From Ruegeria halocynthiae (lineage in GTDB: Bacteria > Pseudomonadota > Alphaproteobacteria > Rhodobacterales > Rhodobacteraceae): 64,000 bases of DNA. This document shows, piece by piece, positions 9,105-16,544 of this stretch (its first letter is position 1; each line of letters starts with the position of its first letter). Location: assembly GCF_000743705.1 (NCBI RefSeq), contig NZ_JQEZ01000003.1:14-64013 (forward strand), given 5' to 3'. The notes under the pieces were generated by a model. It did no database searches. It saw nothing but the letters and a program-made list of their open reading frames with translations, and was not told the origin of the DNA. A program made the translations under genes and the position numbers.

Positions 9105-9809
9105 ATGAGCAGTACAAAACACGTTCATTCCGAAAATGCGGTGCCCAAGGATACCGACCTTGCCGACGCGCCACGGGCGCGCGCGGTCGAACAGACATAT
9201 AAGCCAGCCCGGCAAAAGCGCAGCGTCCAGTCAGAACAAAAACTGCTTGCTGCTGCCGAAGCTCTGTTTGCGGATCACGGGTTCGAAGGCACCAAGGTCG
9301 GCGATATCATCAAAAAATCTGGGTGCTCTATCGGATCATTCTATCACCGGTTCGGTGACAAGGACGGGCTCGCCAAGGTAATGGTGGATCGCTACATCAC
9401 CGACGCGGTCGAAATCATCGGGGCGTCAGACTTCAGTAAATCGAAGCATGGCGACCTCAGGACCATGTTGCGCTTTCTGTCCCAGATTTCCTGTGCGTTC
9501 ATGACCACCAGATTAGGGGTCTACCGCGCCGCGCACCGTCTGGCGCAAAATGATCCAGAGATCTGGACCGATACCGGAAACCTGTCCGTCCTGTTGCGCA
9601 ATCGGGTCGTGGAATTCCTGCCCGCCTTCGAAGATGAAATCAAAGCCCCCGATCCAGAAGCTGCGATGACACAGGCGTTGCAGCTTATCCTGCTTGTGAT
9701 CCTTCAGACCCGGCTGGGGTCGGGCGCACTGTTTCCGCGCGACGACGATACGTTGTTGAATATGCTGACCAATGCCGCGTTGGGCATCCTCAGCGACGGC
9801 GCGACCTGA
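9105..9809 (+). CDS. TetR-family regulator of the PHA island
   Basis: Regulator of 234 residues. After a charged 40-residue N-terminal extension comes a TetR helix-turn-helix (about residues 45-95: LLAAAEALFADHGFEGTKV, then GCSIGSFYHRFGDKDGLA). The C-terminal ligand domain is not recognisable by eye. It sits between fadD and phaJ on the same strand. The upstream region (9040-9075) is AT-rich with repeats of TTAGTAT/CTAGTAT that could hold an operator. By position it may play the role of PhaD in Pseudomonas PHA clusters or of a fatty-acid-responsive repressor. Homology to PhaD itself is not established. Confidence 0.8.
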   Translation: MSSTKHVHSENAVPKDTDLADAPRARAVEQTYKPARQKRSVQSEQKLLAAAEALFADHGFEGTKVGDIIKKSGCSIGSFYHRFGDKDGLAKVMVDRYITDAVEIIGASDFSKSKHGDLRTMLRFLSQISCAFMTTRLGVYRAAHRLAQNDPEIWTDTGNLSVLLRNRVVEFLPAFEDEIKAPDPEAAMTQALQLILLVILQTRLGSGALFPRDDDTLLNMLTNAALGILSDGAT

Positions 9810-10033
9810 CGCCCGTCCAAAAACCTCCCTCCCTCTTGCGATACACACAAAAACAGCTTGGATCAGCGATGTAAGCTGACCTAGGCTGAGTTGTGCTGCC
9901 CAGTCTTGTGCCGCAACGTTAGAGTTGCTCGGTTTTGACGCCGCGCATATTGGAACTGAAATTGAAATTCTATTTTTAAGACCAGTCCCCACGCCTCGTG
10001 GTGTGTGACAACCAGAACCAGGAGAAACACATT

Positions 10034-10498
10034 TTGCCCGCGCCAGAGAACTATACGACCCGCACCCTGAAGGATCACATCGGCCACGACTTTGGCCTGT
10101 CCGACCCGATTCATGTGGATCAGCCCAAGATCAACGGCTTTGCCGATGTGACCGGGGATCATCAGTGGATTCACGTCGATGTCGAAAAGGCCAACCACAG
10201 CCCGTTTGGCGGAACCATCGCCCACGGGTTTCTGACCCTGTCTTTGCTGGCTGCCGCAACGGAAACATCAGGAATTGTCCCCTCTGACGCCAAAGCAGTG
10301 CTAAACTACGGTCTGGATAAGGCGCGTTTTCTTGCCCCCGTTCCGGCTGGTGCAACAGTACGCTCCCGGTTCAAACTGGCCGGTGTCGAAGACAAAGGGG
10401 CAGGCAATCAGCTGATACGGCTTGAGGCGACGCTTCAGGCTGATGGGTCCGACAAGCCCGCCGTCGTTGCCGAACTTTTGGCAATGGTTATTGGATAG
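10034..10498 (+). CDS. phaJ: MaoC-family (R)-enoyl-CoA hydratase, PhaJ-like
   Basis: Hot-dog-fold hydratase of 154 residues predicted to convert trans-2-enoyl-CoA from beta-oxidation into (R)-3-hydroxyacyl-CoA. The hydratase motif D-x4-H is seen at Asp42/His47 (GDHQWIHVD), followed by SPFGGTIAHGFLTLSL, which matches the family active-site loop. I chose the TTG at 10034, preceded by AGGAGAAAC; an upstream GTG at 9998 lacks a ribosome site. It ends 9 bases before phaC. The position directly ahead of a class II phaC supports the monomer-supply role. Other MaoC functions cannot be excluded by sequence alone. Confidence 0.87.
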   Translation: MPAPENYTTRTLKDHIGHDFGLSDPIHVDQPKINGFADVTGDHQWIHVDVEKANHSPFGGTIAHGFLTLSLLAAATETSGIVPSDAKAVLNYGLDKARFLAPVPAGATVRSRFKLAGVEDKGAGNQLIRLEATLQADGSDKPAVVAELLAMVIG

Positions 10499-10507
10499 GA
10501 GGCGGCA

Positions 10508-12142
10508 ATGCCCAAGAAGACAATCGAAACATCTGCTGACCTTTTCAAAGCCATGAGCCAGTTCTACACGGCCTCGCTGCAGCAGCCCGACAAACTGTTT
10601 CAAGCCTATTCCGAGGTTGCTCAGAACACTTTTGCCAGTCTGACAGGCACGTCCGAGATCGCGCCCGCCAAGGGCGACAAGCGGTTTTTGGACCCGATCT
10701 GGACGTCGAACCCTGCCTATAAGGCGATGATGCAAACCTATCTGACCTGGTCAAACGGCCTGAACGATTGGGTGAATTCGCTGGACATCGACGGCCGCGA
10801 CAAACTGCGCGCACAGCTCTTGTCTTCGATGTTGACCGACAGCATGGCACCAACCAACATGCTTATGGGCAACCCTTCGGCCATGAAGATGACCCTCGAG
10901 AAGGGCGGCAAGAACCTGGTCGACGGTGCCAAGCATTTCATCGACGACATGATCAACAACAACGGGCTGCCATCCATGGTGGACAAGTCCAAGTTTGAAG
11001 TGGGCGGAAACCTCGGCACCAGCGAAGGCGAGGTCATCTATCGCGAAGAACGGCTGGAGCTGATCCAGTACAAACCCACCACCGAAAAGGTGTTTAAGCG
11101 ACCGATTTTCATCGTTCCGCCTCAGATCAACAAATTCTACATCTGGGATCTTACGCCCAACCGGTCGGTGATCGAATACCTGCGGAACAAGGGCCACCAG
11201 ATTTTCATCGTCAGCTGGCGCAATCCGGGGGCAGAGCATGCCGACTGGGGCATGGACAGCTATGTTGAATCCCTTGACCGCGCGTCCGAGGTAGCCTGCG
11301 AGATTTCGAAATCCAAGGACCTGAACCTGATCGGCGCTTGCTCGGGCGGGCTGACGACGGCGCTGTTGCTGTCCTACTGGTCGGCAAAAGGGATCGAACG
11401 CGCCAACTCGCTGACCCTTTTGGTCGCGGTACTGGACACAGAAGGGGCCAAGAACACGACGATGGGGCTGTTTGCCAATGTCGAAACGCTGGAAGTGGCG
11501 CGGATGTTCACCCGCTCCAAAGGTGTCCTGCCCGGCAAGGATCTGCAAAAAGCCTTTGCCTGGTTGCGCCCCAATGATCTGATCTGGGCCTATTGGGTCA
11601 ACAACTATCTGCTGGGCAACGAACCGCCCGCGTTCGACATTCTGTTCTGGAACGCCGACACGACCAACCTGCCATCCGCCTTCCACACCGATATGCTGGA
11701 CATCCTGCAAAAAGGTGGCGCACGTCAAGGCGCCGATATTGATGTGCTTGATACCAAGATGGACCTTGGCGCGGTCGACTGCGACAAGTTCGTAGTCGGG
11801 GGCACGACGGATCACATCACGCCATGGGACGGGTGTTATCTGTCGATGCAGGCCTTTGGTGGTGACAACGAGTTTGTTCTGAGCCAGTCTGGCCACATCC
11901 AGGCAATTGTTAACCCGCCGGGCAACCCGAAGGCAAAGTTCATGACGAACAAGGGAAAACACTCAACTCCGGAAGAGTTCCAGGCCGGTGGCGAGATGAA
12001 CCCGGGCACCTGGTGGGATTATTGGGCCATTTGGTTGGAAGAGCGTGCAGGCGATCAGGTCAAGGCGCCAAAAACTCTGGGCTCGGCCAAGTACAAATCA
12101 TTGGCGCAATCGCCCGGCACCTATGTTCATGAAAACGTGTAA
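10508..12142 (+). CDS. phaC: Class II-like poly(3-hydroxyalkanoate) synthase
   Basis: PHA synthase of 544 residues polymerising (R)-3-hydroxyacyl-CoA on granule surfaces. The catalytic triad is readable: Cys278 in the lipase-like box GACSGG, Asp435 in GGTTDHITPW and His463 in SGHIQAIVNPPGNPKA. Several features point to the Pseudomonas class II type rather than the class I type normal in alphaproteobacteria: the GACSGG box (class I usually GxCVGG), QINKFYIWDLTP, WLRPNDLIWAYWVNNYLLGN, the short N-terminus and the C-terminal SPGTYVHE. Class II enzymes favour medium-chain monomers. The neighbours phaJ, phaZ and a phasin gene agree. The start has GGAGGCGGCA ahead. Class assignment is from remembered family sequences, not an alignment. 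Confidence 0.95.
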   Translation: MPKKTIETSADLFKAMSQFYTASLQQPDKLFQAYSEVAQNTFASLTGTSEIAPAKGDKRFLDPIWTSNPAYKAMMQTYLTWSNGLNDWVNSLDIDGRDKLRAQLLSSMLTDSMAPTNMLMGNPSAMKMTLEKGGKNLVDGAKHFIDDMINNNGLPSMVDKSKFEVGGNLGTSEGEVIYREERLELIQYKPTTEKVFKRPIFIVPPQINKFYIWDLTPNRSVIEYLRNKGHQIFIVSWRNPGAEHADWGMDSYVESLDRASEVACEISKSKDLNLIGACSGGLTTALLLSYWSAKGIERANSLTLLVAVLDTEGAKNTTMGLFANVETLEVARMFTRSKGVLPGKDLQKAFAWLRPNDLIWAYWVNNYLLGNEPPAFDILFWNADTTNLPSAFHTDMLDILQKGGARQGADIDVLDTKMDLGAVDCDKFVVGGTTDHITPWDGCYLSMQAFGGDNEFVLSQSGHIQAIVNPPGNPKAKFMTNKGKHSTPEEFQAGGEMNPGTWWDYWAIWLEERAGDQVKAPKTLGSAKYKSLAQSPGTYVHENV

Positions 12143-12153
12143 GAGGAGTTCCT

Positions 12154-12969
12154 TTGGATATTGAAAGCCAGACAATGACTGCGATGGGCCAGGATTGGAA
12201 CGTCGCGGTTTTGGGCCCTGCCGACGCAGAGCGGACGATCCTGCTGTGCAATGGCATTGGCGCCAGTGTTGAAACGATCGGTCCTTTCGTCGACCATTTC
12301 AAACGCACACGGCTCATAGCTTTTGATGTTCCGGGTGTCGGTCGGTCACCGACACCGTTTTCCCCTTACAGGTTCTCAAATCTGACCCGGATGCTGAACA
12401 ACATCCTTGATCAGTTGGGCGTGGGGAAAGTCGACGTTTTCGGCGTGTCCTGGGGCGGAGGTCTGGCACAGCAATTCGCCATTGATTTTCAGGATCGCTG
12501 CAACACTCTGATCCTTGCCGCGACCGCACCGGGGATGATCATGGTGCCGGGCAATATCAACGTATTGTCCAAAATGGCCACGCCCAAGCGATACACCGAC
12601 CCTGAATACATGCTGAAGGTCGGGGCCGAGATTTATGGCGGTGAAGTTGCATTTAATCAGGAACTGCTGAAAGACCATGCCATGGCGATGAAGGCGGGCG
12701 ATACGCGGGGTTACCTATATCAACTTTTGGCCGGTGCCGGTTGGACCAGCTATTTCCAGCTGCCAAAGGTCAAGCTTCCGACGCTGATTCTGATGGGCGA
12801 GGATGACCCGTTGGTGCCGCCGGTCAACGGCCGGATTCTGGCCAGCCGCCTGCCAAACGCCACGCTTGAAATGGTGTCCTGCGGTCACATGTTCGTTCTG
12901 ACACAAGCCGAACAGATCGCCGACCGGATCGAGGAATTCATCCATGAAGACGCAATGGTTGATGGCTGA
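12154..12969 (+). CDS. phaZ: Alpha/beta hydrolase, intracellular PHA depolymerase PhaZ-like
   Basis: Hydrolase of 271 residues expected to release hydroxy acids from stored PHA. The nucleophile is Ser99 in the box GVSWGGG, followed by LAQQFAIDFQDRCNTLILA, which closely resembles Pseudomonas medium-chain PHA depolymerases. Acid Asp217 or Asp218 lies in MGEDDPLVPP and His245 in SCGHMFVL. The start is TTG at 12154, ideally spaced from AGAGGAG; an internal ATG at 12175 is the alternative. It lies 11 bases after phaC, as phaZ follows phaC1 in Pseudomonas. There is no signal peptide, consistent with action on cytoplasmic granules. Confidence 0.87.
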   Translation: MDIESQTMTAMGQDWNVAVLGPADAERTILLCNGIGASVETIGPFVDHFKRTRLIAFDVPGVGRSPTPFSPYRFSNLTRMLNNILDQLGVGKVDVFGVSWGGGLAQQFAIDFQDRCNTLILAATAPGMIMVPGNINVLSKMATPKRYTDPEYMLKVGAEIYGGEVAFNQELLKDHAMAMKAGDTRGYLYQLLAGAGWTSYFQLPKVKLPTLILMGEDDPLVPPVNGRILASRLPNATLEMVSCGHMFVLTQAEQIADRIEEFIHEDAMVDG

Positions 12970-12980
12970 AGATTACCACC

Positions 12981-14234
12981 ATGTCTGCGACCAGCACAGG
13001 GCTTGACGCCGACAAAGCAGCCGGAACGCGCCGCGTTCGCAGGGTGGCGACCGGCATACTGATTTTTCTGACTCTGGTCTATGCGGCCAGTTTCACGGTC
13101 ACCGATCCGCCTGTCTGGCTGCGTCTGATCCGGGCGATGGCCGAGGCGGGCATGGTTGGTGGTCTGGCCGATTGGTTCGCGGTCGAAGCACTGTTCAGGC
13201 ATCCGCTGCGCATCCCGATCCCGCATACCGCGCTGCTGCCGAAAAACCAGAAACGGGCGGCGGGCAATATCGCCCGGTTCATCGACGAATACTTTCTGGT
13301 TCCCGATCAGGTGCTGGCACGGATACAGCAATTTAACCCGGTACACCGGCTGGCCGGGTGGCTGACCCGGCCCGAAAACGCCCAGATGGTTGCGCGAGAA
13401 CTGTCCCAGCTGTTGCAGCTTGTGGTGAAAAGCCAGTCGCGCGGCGCCGCCTTTAGCAAAGCCACCAAAATCGTTCGGGGGTTGCTGCTGACATCCGTAA
13501 CCCCGGCTGATCTGGCGCAGAACCTGTCCCGGCTGCTCAAAGATTCGGCCCGCGGCAGGATATTGGACGAAATCCTGCTTGAGGTGCGCAACGTCGTCGA
13601 CCAGAACCGCGACAAGGTCACGGAACTGGTACAGGAACACAGCCGCTGGTGGATCGCATCCTCGGTGGACAAAGGGATCGTCAGGTTGCTAGTCGATGGC
13701 ATCCTGTCACTGTTGGACGAACTTTCAGACGAAAAATCCGAGCTGCGGCAGGAATTCAATTCATCCATCGAGCAGTTTGTGGACAGCTTTCAGAATGCCG
13801 GGCGGATCGAGGGTTATATTGCCGAAGGTGTACAGCAATACGCGGATTCACCGGAATTCGCGGCCACGGTCCAATCCGTAGGCGAGGCCATCCTGTCGCG
13901 CATTGAACGCGGTTTCGAAGAACACCCCGAGCAGGCCGGAGAGTTTCTGGCCGACGCGGTGCGCGAATTTGCCCAGATGCTTTTGGAACAGCCAGAGCTT
14001 GAGCAGAAGTTGAACGCGCGTCTGGAAAGCGGCCTTGCAACCGTGCTGCAAGAAGCGCGCCCGGCTATCGTACGCTATGCGACGCAGGTTATCTCGGACT
14101 GGGACAGCGCCGATCTGGTCAACCGAATCGAACTTGAGGTTGGGCAGGACTTGCAGTTCATCCGCATCAACGGGGCGGTTCTGGGCGCTTTGGTCGGTGG
14201 ATTCCTGTATTTGATCACGTTGGGCGTTCATTAA
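12981..14234 (+). CDS. DUF445 (YjiN-like) membrane-anchored protein
   Basis: Protein of 417 residues with a hydrophobic segment near residues 25-45 and another at the extreme C-terminus (VLGALVGGFLYLITLG). Between them is a long helical region rich in charged residues. The early motif AEAGMVGGLADWFAVEALFRHPL is the recognisable DUF445/YjiN signature. Function is unknown. It begins 11 bases after phaZ and so appears to be the fourth gene of the phaJ-phaC-phaZ unit, before the phasin gene. A role in granule or envelope organisation is only a guess. Confidence 0.85.
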   Translation: MSATSTGLDADKAAGTRRVRRVATGILIFLTLVYAASFTVTDPPVWLRLIRAMAEAGMVGGLADWFAVEALFRHPLRIPIPHTALLPKNQKRAAGNIARFIDEYFLVPDQVLARIQQFNPVHRLAGWLTRPENAQMVARELSQLLQLVVKSQSRGAAFSKATKIVRGLLLTSVTPADLAQNLSRLLKDSARGRILDEILLEVRNVVDQNRDKVTELVQEHSRWWIASSVDKGIVRLLVDGILSLLDELSDEKSELRQEFNSSIEQFVDSFQNAGRIEGYIAEGVQQYADSPEFAATVQSVGEAILSRIERGFEEHPEQAGEFLADAVREFAQMLLEQPELEQKLNARLESGLATVLQEARPAIVRYATQVISDWDSADLVNRIELEVGQDLQFIRINGAVLGALVGGFLYLITLGVH

Positions 14235-14276
14235 GCGGGCTTGGCCTCCGATGTTACGCCGCGTCGCAGCACAAAT

Positions 14277-14293
14277 ATGTTGCAGTGCAGCAT
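14277..14293. promoter_or_regulatory. PhaR-type palindrome upstream of the phasin gene
   Basis: ATGTTGCAGTGCAGCAT is a 17-bp palindrome about a central G with one mismatch between its 8-bp arms. It contains the TGCA-rich core reported for PhaR sites ahead of phasin genes in alphaproteobacteria (CTGC-N3/4-GCAG type). It lies about 46 bases before the phasin start. No phaR gene is in the window. Confidence 0.5.
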
Positions 14294-14338
14294 TTCAGTT
14301 CCTAAATTCAGCTCAATTGATTGAAATGGAGATATCCG

Positions 14339-14749
14339 ATGACAGCCAAGACCGTTAAATCGACCACCGAAACCAAAACCGCCGAAGCCAAAGTTGCCAC
14401 CACGGCACTGGATTCGGCAACAAATGCCAGCAAAGCGCTGACCGGCCTGTTCAATGCCTATTTCACGTCAGGCCGCAAAGCCATCGAAGGTATCATCGAA
14501 GTCGACAAAGCGCTGCTTGGTTACGCCAAAGAGGCAGTCACCGGCTACGTCGAGCTGAGCAAAGACACGGTTCAGGCCAAATGCCTGAATGACGTTCTGG
14601 ACCTGCACGCGGCACACGCGCACTCGCGCATCGAGGCAACTGCCGCGAACGCCCGCGAAGTTGTTGAGCTGACCAAGGACAAAGCCAAAGAAGCATATGC
14701 GCCGGTGAAAGAAGTCATCGACACATATCGTCCGGGCAAAGCTGCTTAA
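14339..14749 (+). CDS. phaP: Phasin (PHA granule-associated protein)
   Basis: Small protein of 136 residues, largely helical and rich in Ala, Lys and Glu, with a Thr/Lys-rich N-terminus. The segment LFNAYFTSGRKAIEGIIEVDKALLGYAKEA resembles phasin family 2. Phasins coat PHA granules and set their size. The start at 14339 follows TGGAGATA; the upstream Met at 14321 lacks a site. It closes the PHA island and is followed by a strong terminator. It probably has its own promoter, since 104 bases separate it from the DUF445 gene and contain a PhaR-like palindrome. Confidence 0.85.
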   Translation: MTAKTVKSTTETKTAEAKVATTALDSATNASKALTGLFNAYFTSGRKAIEGIIEVDKALLGYAKEAVTGYVELSKDTVQAKCLNDVLDLHAAHAHSRIEATAANAREVVELTKDKAKEAYAPVKEVIDTYRPGKAA

Positions 14750-14771
14750 TTCAGACGCTAAGATCTGATTG

Positions 14772-14811
14772 AAAGCGCCGATGAAACAAGGGTTTCATCG
14801 GCGCTTTTTTT
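14772..14811 (+). terminator. Rho-independent terminator after the phasin gene
   Basis: A 16-bp perfect stem (arms 14772-14787 and 14792-14807) with a 4-base AAGG loop, followed by a run of T that gives seven T in all. It lies 22 bases after the phasin stop and before the convergent SURF1 gene. Confidence 0.93.
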
Positions 14812-14839
14812 GTTGGAAGAACCAGGAATGGTTTCCGAT

Positions 14840-15553
14840 TCACAATCGGCGTGCGACACGACCGGACCAAATAAGATAGGCCAGCGCGGCGGCGAACAGG
14901 GCCGCCATTGCGTACCATGTCAGGGCATAGGCCAGATGCGGGTTGCGAAATCGGACGACCGTCAGCCCCCCGCGAGGCCAGGTGCCTGATGCCCCCTGAT
15001 GATCCGCATCAATGAAATAGGGTAAGGTTGGCCCAAGGTTCAAAGCCTTGGACATGGCCATCGGATCGCGCGACACCCAGCGGCCCGCTGCCGGATCGTT
15101 GCGTTCCAGCAAAGTGCCGCCCGACACCCCAGGACGCAACAGCCCGGTGATCGGCAGGCTCAGCGGTGACCAATCCGCAGGGTTCTGCACCTCAGCAGGC
15201 ACATAGCCGCGATTGACCCACAACACACCCCGATCCGTCTTTATCGGTGACATCACCCAATATCCGGGGCCGCTGCCTGTGACCGCTTTGACCAGAACAG
15301 CCGGTTGATCCAGTAAACGACCGTCAACAGAGGCTCGCAGATAGGCGTGTTGGTGCGGATCAAATGGCGTGGGCACGCCTGCAGGCTCACCAAAGGCGCG
15401 CGCATCAACGGCGGCGATCAGCTCCTGTTTCCAGACCAACCGCCGGACCTGCCAGTTGCCCAGCAGAACGAACACGACAATCAACACCGCCGACACACCC
15501 AACAGCGCAGCCGTGACCCAAAGGGGCTGACGGGCGGTGTTTCCGTCGGTCAT
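14840..15553 (-). CDS. SURF1-family oxidase assembly protein
   Basis: Protein of 237 residues with one transmembrane helix at each end (about residues 10-32 and 208-230) and a periplasmic domain between, the SURF1/Shy1 topology. The motifs LGNWQVRRLVWK near residue 27 and GPGYWVMSPI, VLWVNRGYVP are family hallmarks. SURF1 helps insert heme into heme-copper oxidases. It overlaps the cyoD stop by 4 bases (ATGA) and is the last gene of the cyo operon, so it most likely assembles the quinol oxidase encoded here. It may also serve an aa3 oxidase elsewhere. Confidence 0.92.
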   Translation of the reverse strand: MTDGNTARQPLWVTAALLGVSAVLIVVFVLLGNWQVRRLVWKQELIAAVDARAFGEPAGVPTPFDPHQHAYLRASVDGRLLDQPAVLVKAVTGSGPGYWVMSPIKTDRGVLWVNRGYVPAEVQNPADWSPLSLPITGLLRPGVSGGTLLERNDPAAGRWVSRDPMAMSKALNLGPTLPYFIDADHQGASGTWPRGGLTVVRFRNPHLAYALTWYAMAALFAAALAYLIWSGRVARRL

Positions 15554-15906
15554 GGCAGGTTTCGAACCCTCTCGATCTGTTCGTGGGCGGGCATCATGTT
15601 TTCATCCAGATTGAACATGACCCAGATCGACCCGGCCATCACAATCACCAACAGCAGAATGGTCAGGCCCATTGACATGACCTGCCAACCGGCCTCGACC
15701 TTAAGCGAGACATGCAGGAAATAGTGGATATGGACCATCATCTGCGTCGCCCCCATGGCAAAGATGATCGCCACCGCCCAGGCGGTGTTATCCATCACGT
15801 CGCCCAGAACGATCCAGAATGGGATCAGGGTCAGAACCACCGACAACAGAAATCCGACGACATAGGATTTAAAGGTACCGTGACCGCCTTTTGCGTGATC
15901 GCTCAT
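15550..15906 (-). CDS. cyoD: Cytochrome o ubiquinol oxidase subunit IV
   Basis: Protein of 118 residues with three transmembrane helices, matching CyoD (YVVGFLLSVVLTLIPFWIV, then QMMVHIHYFLHV). It stabilises assembly of the oxidase in the inner membrane. The start at 15906 (MSDHAKGGHG) overlaps the cyoC stop by 4 bases; a longer reading to 15987 runs into cyoC and is rejected. Confidence 0.95.
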   Translation of the reverse strand: MSDHAKGGHGTFKSYVVGFLLSVVLTLIPFWIVLGDVMDNTAWAVAIIFAMGATQMMVHIHYFLHVSLKVEAGWQVMSMGLTILLLVIVMAGSIWVMFNLDENMMPAHEQIERVRNLP

Positions 15907-16544
15907 AGCAGGACCCCCGTGAGATAGACCAAGGAAAAGACGCCGATCCAGATCAGATCGAGGAAGTGCCAGAACAGGCTCAGGCACATGACCCGGCGTT
16001 TGTTCTCATGTGTCAGGCCCCGTTGACCCAATTGCATCAAAAGGACAATCAACCAGATACTGCCGCCCAGAACGTGCAGCCCGTGTGTGCCCACCAGAAA
16101 GAAGAACGACGACAAAAAGGCGCTGGCCATCGGGGTTGCCCCGATATGCCACAGGTGGCTGAACTCCTGAAACTCGAGGTACAGGAACCCCGCCCCGAAA
16201 AGCCCGGTGACGATCAACCACAGAACCGTGCCGCGCAGGTCGTCCATGTCCATCCGCAGCACCGCAAACCCGTAGGTGATCGACGAAAACAGCAGTGCGA
16301 AGGTGGCCAGCAGGATTTTTTCGATTTCGAACAGATCCGCCGGAGCGGGGCCAGCCGCATAATTTTGCCCCAGCACGGCATATGTGGCAAAGAGGATGCC
16401 GAAGATCAGGCAATCGCTCATCAGGTAAATCCAGAACCCCAGCATGGTTCCGGTTTCATGGTGATGCTCACCATGGTCGTCCCCGTGATGGGGGTCTTCG
16501 ATCACAAAGAACTCTTTGGGTGGGTTCGCGCCTGTATCCGACAT
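15903..16544 (-). CDS. cyoC: Cytochrome o ubiquinol oxidase subunit III
   Basis: Protein of 213 residues with five predicted transmembrane helices after a His-rich N-terminus (EDPHHGDDHGEHHHETG), as in CyoC. The motifs GFWIYLMSDCLIFGILFATY and FFLVGTHGLHVLGGSIWL are family features. Its start shares bases with the cyoB stop (TAATG-type overlap), indicating translational coupling. Confidence 0.96.
   Translation of the reverse strand: MSDTGANPPKEFFVIEDPHHGDDHGEHHHETGTMLGFWIYLMSDCLIFGILFATYAVLGQNYAAGPAPADLFEIEKILLATFALLFSSITYGFAVLRMDMDDLRGTVLWLIVTGLFGAGFLYLEFQEFSHLWHIGATPMASAFLSSFFFLVGTHGLHVLGGSIWLIVLLMQLGQRGLTHENKRRVMCLSLFWHFLDLIWIGVFSLVYLTGVLL

Noticed and set aside
10751..11962. Open frame on the minus strand opposite phaC
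   Set aside because: Shadow of the phaC codon pattern; no ribosome site or domain.
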